A stretch of 5,540 bases of DNA from positions 1 through 5,540 of the forward strand of contig JBJHCZ010000034.1 of the NCBI GenBank assembly GCA_050486285.1, in the 5' to 3' direction. The stretch is from JAITWN01 sp050486285. Lineage in GTDB: Bacteria; Pseudomonadota; Gammaproteobacteria; SZUA-140. The stretch's first letter is position 1; the number at the start of each line of letters is the position of its first letter. Positions 5,352 to 5,540 of the stretch are shown one piece after another. Position numbers and translations under genes: made by a program. A model generated the notes under the pieces. That model worked only from the letters and a program-made list of their open reading frames with translations, was not told the DNA's origin and ran no database searches.

Positions 5352-5540
5352 CGCGCTTTCCGGGCAAGCGAAGTAGCCTCCCAATTCTTCTCACCGAGTG
5401 TTGCTCGTAGGATTTCCTATGAGCGGACAGCAAAAGCCTCGGTCCTGAAGATGAAGAACGTATCAATATAAACAAAGGCTTGCCAACGACCCTTCGGCAG
5501 GTCCAAATGCTATACCCCACTGACTGGAAGCCGTGGACCC
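5352..5540. other. Right-edge stretch without a supported gene
   Basis: Nothing convincing is seen on either strand. Short frames are open on both strands but lack ribosome binding sites and recognisable sequence. The only structure is a short palindrome, TAGGATTTCCTA at 5408-5419 (five-base arms, two-base centre), which could be an operator half or chance. A gene continuing beyond the right edge cannot be excluded. Confidence 0.4.

Noticed and set aside
5408..5419. Palindrome TAGGATTTCCTA
   Set aside because: The arms are only five bases, it is isolated, and no gene start or promoter is nearby; too short to claim a function.
1..5540. tRNA, rRNA or CRISPR features
   Set aside because: I saw no cloverleaf-like arms with a conserved T-loop, no rRNA segment and no regularly spaced direct repeats on either strand.

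Overview
The window is GC-rich and its genes strongly prefer G or C at third codon positions. With the IS3-type terminal repeat at the left edge, this suggests an accessory region (plasmid, island or IS-rich chromosomal patch) of a high-GC proteobacterium, most likely an alphaproteobacterium of the Rhodobacterales type. The assignment is an inference from composition and style; no marker gene fixes the taxon.

Layout, left to right. Positions 1-127 are the last bases of an IS3-family insertion sequence: the C-terminus of its transposase and its right terminal inverted repeat. Positions 128-416 hold no gene I can support. Positions 417-2908 carry two minus-strand genes, probably one operon read right to left. 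The first (439 aa) has a compact N-terminal domain, an acidic and proline-rich linker and a helical C-terminal half. The second (382 aa) has a charged coiled-coil-like N-terminal half and a globular C-terminal domain. I recognise neither. Positions 2912-3480 are a long intergenic stretch with a candidate promoter for that operon and a pair of related palindromes, one almost perfect over 13-base arms. A possible small plus-strand frame begins at 3321.

Positions 3481-5021 are a minus-strand hipB-hipA type II toxin-antitoxin pair: a 103-aa XRE-type HTH antitoxin/repressor followed, after two bases, by a 408-aa HipA-family kinase with its catalytic motifs intact. The AT-rich leader upstream of hipB has a plausible promoter and short palindromes suited to autoregulation. 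Positions 5061-5351 may be a small unknown minus-strand gene or remnant whose 3' end overlaps the hipBA promoter. The rest, to 5540, shows nothing convincing.

Functionally, hipBA is the only module that can be named: HipB should bind HipA and repress the operon, and free HipA should phosphorylate a cellular target and slow growth. The downstream two-gene unit points the same way but lies over 500 bases away with its own promoter candidate and operator-like palindromes, so it is probably regulated separately. Its function is open and it is the best candidate here for something undescribed.
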